From Pseudovibrio japonicus (GTDB taxonomy: Bacteria > Pseudomonadota > Alphaproteobacteria > Rhizobiales > Stappiaceae), in the NCBI RefSeq assembly GCF_014651595.1, contig NZ_BMXE01000003.1, positions 558,001 through 622,000 of the forward strand: a stretch of 64,000 bases of DNA. Reading direction: 5' to 3'. The position numbers and the translations under genes were made by a program. A model generated the notes under the pieces. The model searched no databases. It was not told the origin of the DNA and saw nothing but the letters and a program-made list of their open reading frames with translations. Positions 61,675 to 64,000 of the stretch are shown one piece after another. Within the stretch, counting starts at the first letter, position 1; each line of letters begins with the position of its first letter.

Positions 61675-62187
61675 ATGAGTGGAGCGCGACGAAGCTTTGC
61701 TGGAATTGATTGTGCGGTTGCCCAAGCGATTGAGCAGATGGGTGATCCATGGATCCTGCTTATCCTGAGATGCCAGTTTCAGGGCATCAAGCGCTTTGAT
61801 GATTTTCAGGGTCATTTGCAGATTTCGACCAGCGTATTGACGGACCGTCTGCGGCGACTGGTAAAGGCGGGGATGCTGCGTAAGGAGCAGGACCAGCAGG
61901 ACAAGCGTGGCACTGTCTATCTGCTCACCGAAAAGGGAATGGACTTTTATCCGGTCATGATTGCGCTGCACCAATGGAGTGAGCGCTGGGAGGCTCGCGA
62001 AGATGGACCGCGGCTGGAGCTGCTGGACAAGCAGAGCAGGGAGCCCGTGCGAGCAGTACGTGTGCTTTCACAGGATTATAGAGAGTTAAGTGCAAAGGAT
62101 GTTCTGGCTCTGGTTGACGACCGGAGCGGCGAGATGATGCAGGACATTCAGGAGAGATTGAAGCGTCGCAGAGGTGATGCTGCCTGA
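61675..62187 (+). CDS. HxlR family transcriptional regulator
   Basis: 170 residues from the ATG at 61675; GGAGG lies 12 nt upstream, and the in-frame GTG at 61666 would have only 3 nt of spacing. The winged helix is typical of HxlR proteins (CAVAQAIEQMGDPWILLIL, FDDFQGHLQISTSVLTDRLRRLVKAGML, YLLTEKGMDFYPVMIALHQW). The C-terminal 60 residues are an extension with Arg/Asp/Glu-rich helices. It lies 50 nt before the nitronate monooxygenase gene and probably regulates it. Confidence 0.9.
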   Translation: MSGARRSFAGIDCAVAQAIEQMGDPWILLILRCQFQGIKRFDDFQGHLQISTSVLTDRLRRLVKAGMLRKEQDQQDKRGTVYLLTEKGMDFYPVMIALHQWSERWEAREDGPRLELLDKQSREPVRAVRVLSQDYRELSAKDVLALVDDRSGEMMQDIQERLKRRRGDAA

Positions 62188-62237
62188 TTTTCAGATCAGT
62201 CAGGTGGCCTTTTGAGTTGTTAGGGAGTGTATCTGAA

Positions 62238-63224
62238 ATGGCTTTGCCAGATATTTTGAAAAATAAGCTACGTCTGCCTGTCGTTGGCAGTCCTTTGTTT
62301 ATCATCAGTAACCCGGAGCTTGTGATTGCACAGTGTAAGGCTGGGGTTGTTGGTTCCTTTCCGGCGCTGAATGCACGGCCAAAGGAGAAGCTGGAAGAAT
62401 GGCTGATCCAGATTACCGAGGAGCTTGCTGCTTATGATGCGGCAAATCCTGATAAGCCGTCTGCTCCGTTTGCGGTCAACCAGATTGTGCATCGCTCCAA
62501 TGATCGTTTGCAGCATGATGTTGAGCTTTGCGTCAAGTACAAGGTGCCGATTGTGATCACCTCTCTTGGGGCGCGTCCTGAGGTGTTTGATGCAGTTCAC
62601 TCCTATGGCGGTATCGTGCTGCATGACATCATCAACAACACCCATGCCCGCAAAGCGATTGAAAAGGGCGCCGATGGCCTGATTGCTGTCGCTGCCGGTG
62701 CTGGTGGCCATGCGGGCACCACTTCACCGTTCGCGCTGATTCAGGAGATCCGTGAGTGGTTTGACGGGCCGCTGCTGCTTTCCGGCTCCATTGCCTCTGG
62801 TCAGGCGGTTCTGGCCTCTCAGGTTATGGGGGCAGATCTGGCCTATATCGGGTCTGCGTTTATTGCGACCGAGGAAGCCAATGCGCAACAAGCCTATAAG
62901 CAGATGATCGTGGACAGCGGCGCTGAAGACATTGTCTACTCCAACCTGTTTACCGGTGTGCATGGCAACTACCTGAAGCCATCCATTGAAAATGCAGGTA
63001 TGGACCCGAACAATCTGGCTGAAGGCAATCTGAAGACCATGGACTTTAACAGTGGTGCCGATAAGCCAAAGAGCTGGAAAGAGATCTGGGGCTGTGGTCA
63101 GGGCATTGGTGCTGTGAAGTCCATTGGTACTGCCGGTGATCTTGTTGCGCGTCTTTCTGATGAATATGCCGCCGCTCAAAGAGCTGTTGCTGGCAATGTA
63201 CCATCATTGGAAGCTGCTGAATAA
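62238..63224 (+). CDS. Nitronate monooxygenase (NMO) family protein
   Basis: 328 residues from the ATG at 62238, with AGGGAG upstream. FMN-dependent TIM barrel: PVVGSPLFIISNPELVIAQCKAGVVGSFPALNARP, AVNQIVHRSNDRL, GGIVLHDIINNTHARKAIEKGADGLIAVAAGAGGHAG (class II/NMO His in GAGGHAG), LSGSIASGQAVLASQVMGADLAYIGSAF. These enzymes oxidise nitronates such as propionate-3-nitronate, or act on related FMN substrates. The HxlR gene precedes it. Confidence 0.93.
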   Translation: MALPDILKNKLRLPVVGSPLFIISNPELVIAQCKAGVVGSFPALNARPKEKLEEWLIQITEELAAYDAANPDKPSAPFAVNQIVHRSNDRLQHDVELCVKYKVPIVITSLGARPEVFDAVHSYGGIVLHDIINNTHARKAIEKGADGLIAVAAGAGGHAGTTSPFALIQEIREWFDGPLLLSGSIASGQAVLASQVMGADLAYIGSAFIATEEANAQQAYKQMIVDSGAEDIVYSNLFTGVHGNYLKPSIENAGMDPNNLAEGNLKTMDFNSGADKPKSWKEIWGCGQGIGAVKSIGTAGDLVARLSDEYAAAQRAVAGNVPSLEAAE

Positions 63225-63286
63225 GCTGCCTTTTGGGGCGCGGTGTGCGCTTCCTAGGGTTTCTGACGGTCTGAATGAGACCTACC

Positions 63287-63320
63287 AGACCGCCGGGTGT
63301 TTGCCTGGCGGTCTTTTCTT
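63287..63320 (+). terminator. Terminator of the HxlR-NMO unit
   Basis: AGACCGCC / GGCGGTCT, 8-bp perfect stem, 12-nt loop, T-rich tail. Confidence 0.9.
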
Positions 63321-63401
63321 TCACAGAGAGTCGGCTTTTTCGTCCTTATGAGTGTCCTGCCATGAATAGGTTTTGGTGGGGCCAACAAAAAGGGAAGAAA
63401 A

Positions 63402-63779
63402 ATGCGTATGTTTTGGTGTCTGGGCCTTATGTTGGCCGGTACTTTTATGACAGCTTCAGAAGGCTATGCTCAGGGAAGCTCTAATCAAGTTTCTCCTCCG
63501 GTGACGCAGTATTGTAATCGCGGCTCAGCGGTTTATGCGGACGGGTCCACGACAGATGGCCCTTTGCCGATGATCAAGTGTGGTCAGACCTCGATGACTT
63601 ACCAGCGCAGCAACACCAGCTTTTCGTTGTCTGTGGTGCGTAACGGAAGACTTTCGGTCAGTAATGCAAATGCTGTCTGTCGTAGTGCAAAAGCTGAAGG
63701 AGCGGATGCGATTGTGAGCAGCATCAGGTCTCTTTGCAACTCTACACTGTGGCCATCTTCTTGCTCTTCTTGTGATTGA
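63402..63779 (+). CDS. Small cysteine-rich exported protein
   Basis: 125 residues with a signal peptide (cleavage after YAQ/AYA, about 23). The mature part has seven Cys (in QYCNRG, IKCGQT, AVCRSA, SLCNST, and SSCSSCD at the end), so it is probably a disulfide-rich periplasmic or secreted protein. AGGGA precedes the ATG. Ser, Asn and Thr are frequent. No family was recognised. The region after it, to the window end, shows no gene. Confidence 0.72.
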   Translation: MRMFWCLGLMLAGTFMTASEGYAQGSSNQVSPPVTQYCNRGSAVYADGSTTDGPLPMIKCGQTSMTYQRSNTSFSLSVVRNGRLSVSNANAVCRSAKAEGADAIVSSIRSLCNSTLWPSSCSSCD

Positions 63780-64000
63780 TAGTAAGATATATCAGTTGTA
63801 GTATTGATTGCTGGGCGCTTAAAGTAATCAATACTACTTATCATCTTGAGTTAATCTCACTGTATTGCTCGTAGTACTCAGTATTACACTTTTATTGGCG
63901 TCGTGACTTCCGATAGTTAGATATGAGAAACTCTGTTGCATGAAAGTGGTAGAAGTCTTGCGTTATATTGCTAGACTCGGGCAACTTGTGAAAGTTGATT
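63780..64000. other. AT-rich end of window, nothing recognised
   Basis: No open frame with a ribosome-binding site and no strong hairpin was found. A small direct repeat (AGTATTGATTGCTGG / AATCAATACT forms a local dyad near 63798-63838) may be part of a promoter of a gene beyond the window. Confidence 0.35.

Noticed and set aside
1-64000. CRISPR array, prophage or insertion sequence
   Set aside because: No regular direct repeats, no phage structural genes and no transposase frames were seen.

Overview
The window is a 64 kb piece of an alphaproteobacterial chromosome. Signs are the DUF3126 gene next to cysE, DUF2336, PAS_5 and short BTLCP proteins, alphaproteobacterial-type AnmK and NMO, and a perfect CtrA-type box. 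Moderate GC and the gene set suggest a marine Stappiaceae member such as Pseudovibrio; that genus-level guess comes from recognition only, no search was run. No prophage, transposase, CRISPR array or rRNA was seen. Two tRNAs (Leu-UAA, Tyr-GUA) and one degenerate tRNA-Leu-like relic are present.

Layout. 1-4.3 kb: the 3' end of a polyprenyl synthetase gene, then an AT-richer, sparsely coding stretch with a cold-shock gene, a degenerate cold-shock-like gene, an orphan Ddl-like ATP-grasp gene and a GFA protein. 4.3-15.3 kb: housekeeping genes (ispE and a TPR protein; ppdK overlapping meaB; map-radC followed by a membrane GGDEF/EAL protein). 15.6-19.6 kb: an islet between tRNA-Leu and the tRNA-Leu-like relic, holding a LysR regulator divergent from an exported metallo-beta-lactamase-fold protein with altered metal ligands, and a CDGSH-glutamate synthase fusion. 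19.6-30.3 kb: an L,D-transpeptidase, then a LysR regulator and two transporter genes (OFA-type MFS and DUF3360) that share a GTTATAGA-N5-TCTATAAC dyad, followed by two tandem TrkH genes and sfsA. 30.3-46 kb: gpt-cinA-monooxygenase-zinc finger operon, two overlapping alpha/beta hydrolases, cysE, gamma carbonic anhydrase, BTLCP, tandem PilZ, PAS_5, rhomboid, CBS, patatin, folE-hisI, an Fe-S scaffold and yidD. 46-64 kb: secreted proteins, tRNA-Tyr, ASCH, a glycosyltransferase, thrS, a PlsC-like acyltransferase, nitroreductase and flavin reductase, a CtrA-box lytic transglycosylase, DUF2336, Hpt, nadK, anmK, HxlR, nitronate monooxygenase and a Cys-rich secreted protein.

The observation I rate highest is the apparent regulon at 20.6-25.9 kb: two inverted-repeat operators upstream of two transporter genes and a matching half-site 37 nt before the nearby LysR gene. 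Next are the metal-ligand substitutions in the MBL-fold protein, the tRNA relic bounding its islet, the CDGSH-GltS fusion, the orphan ATP-grasp, and two strong rho-independent terminators (41.0 and 60.2 kb) with no upstream gene on the same strand, which are candidate small-RNA loci.
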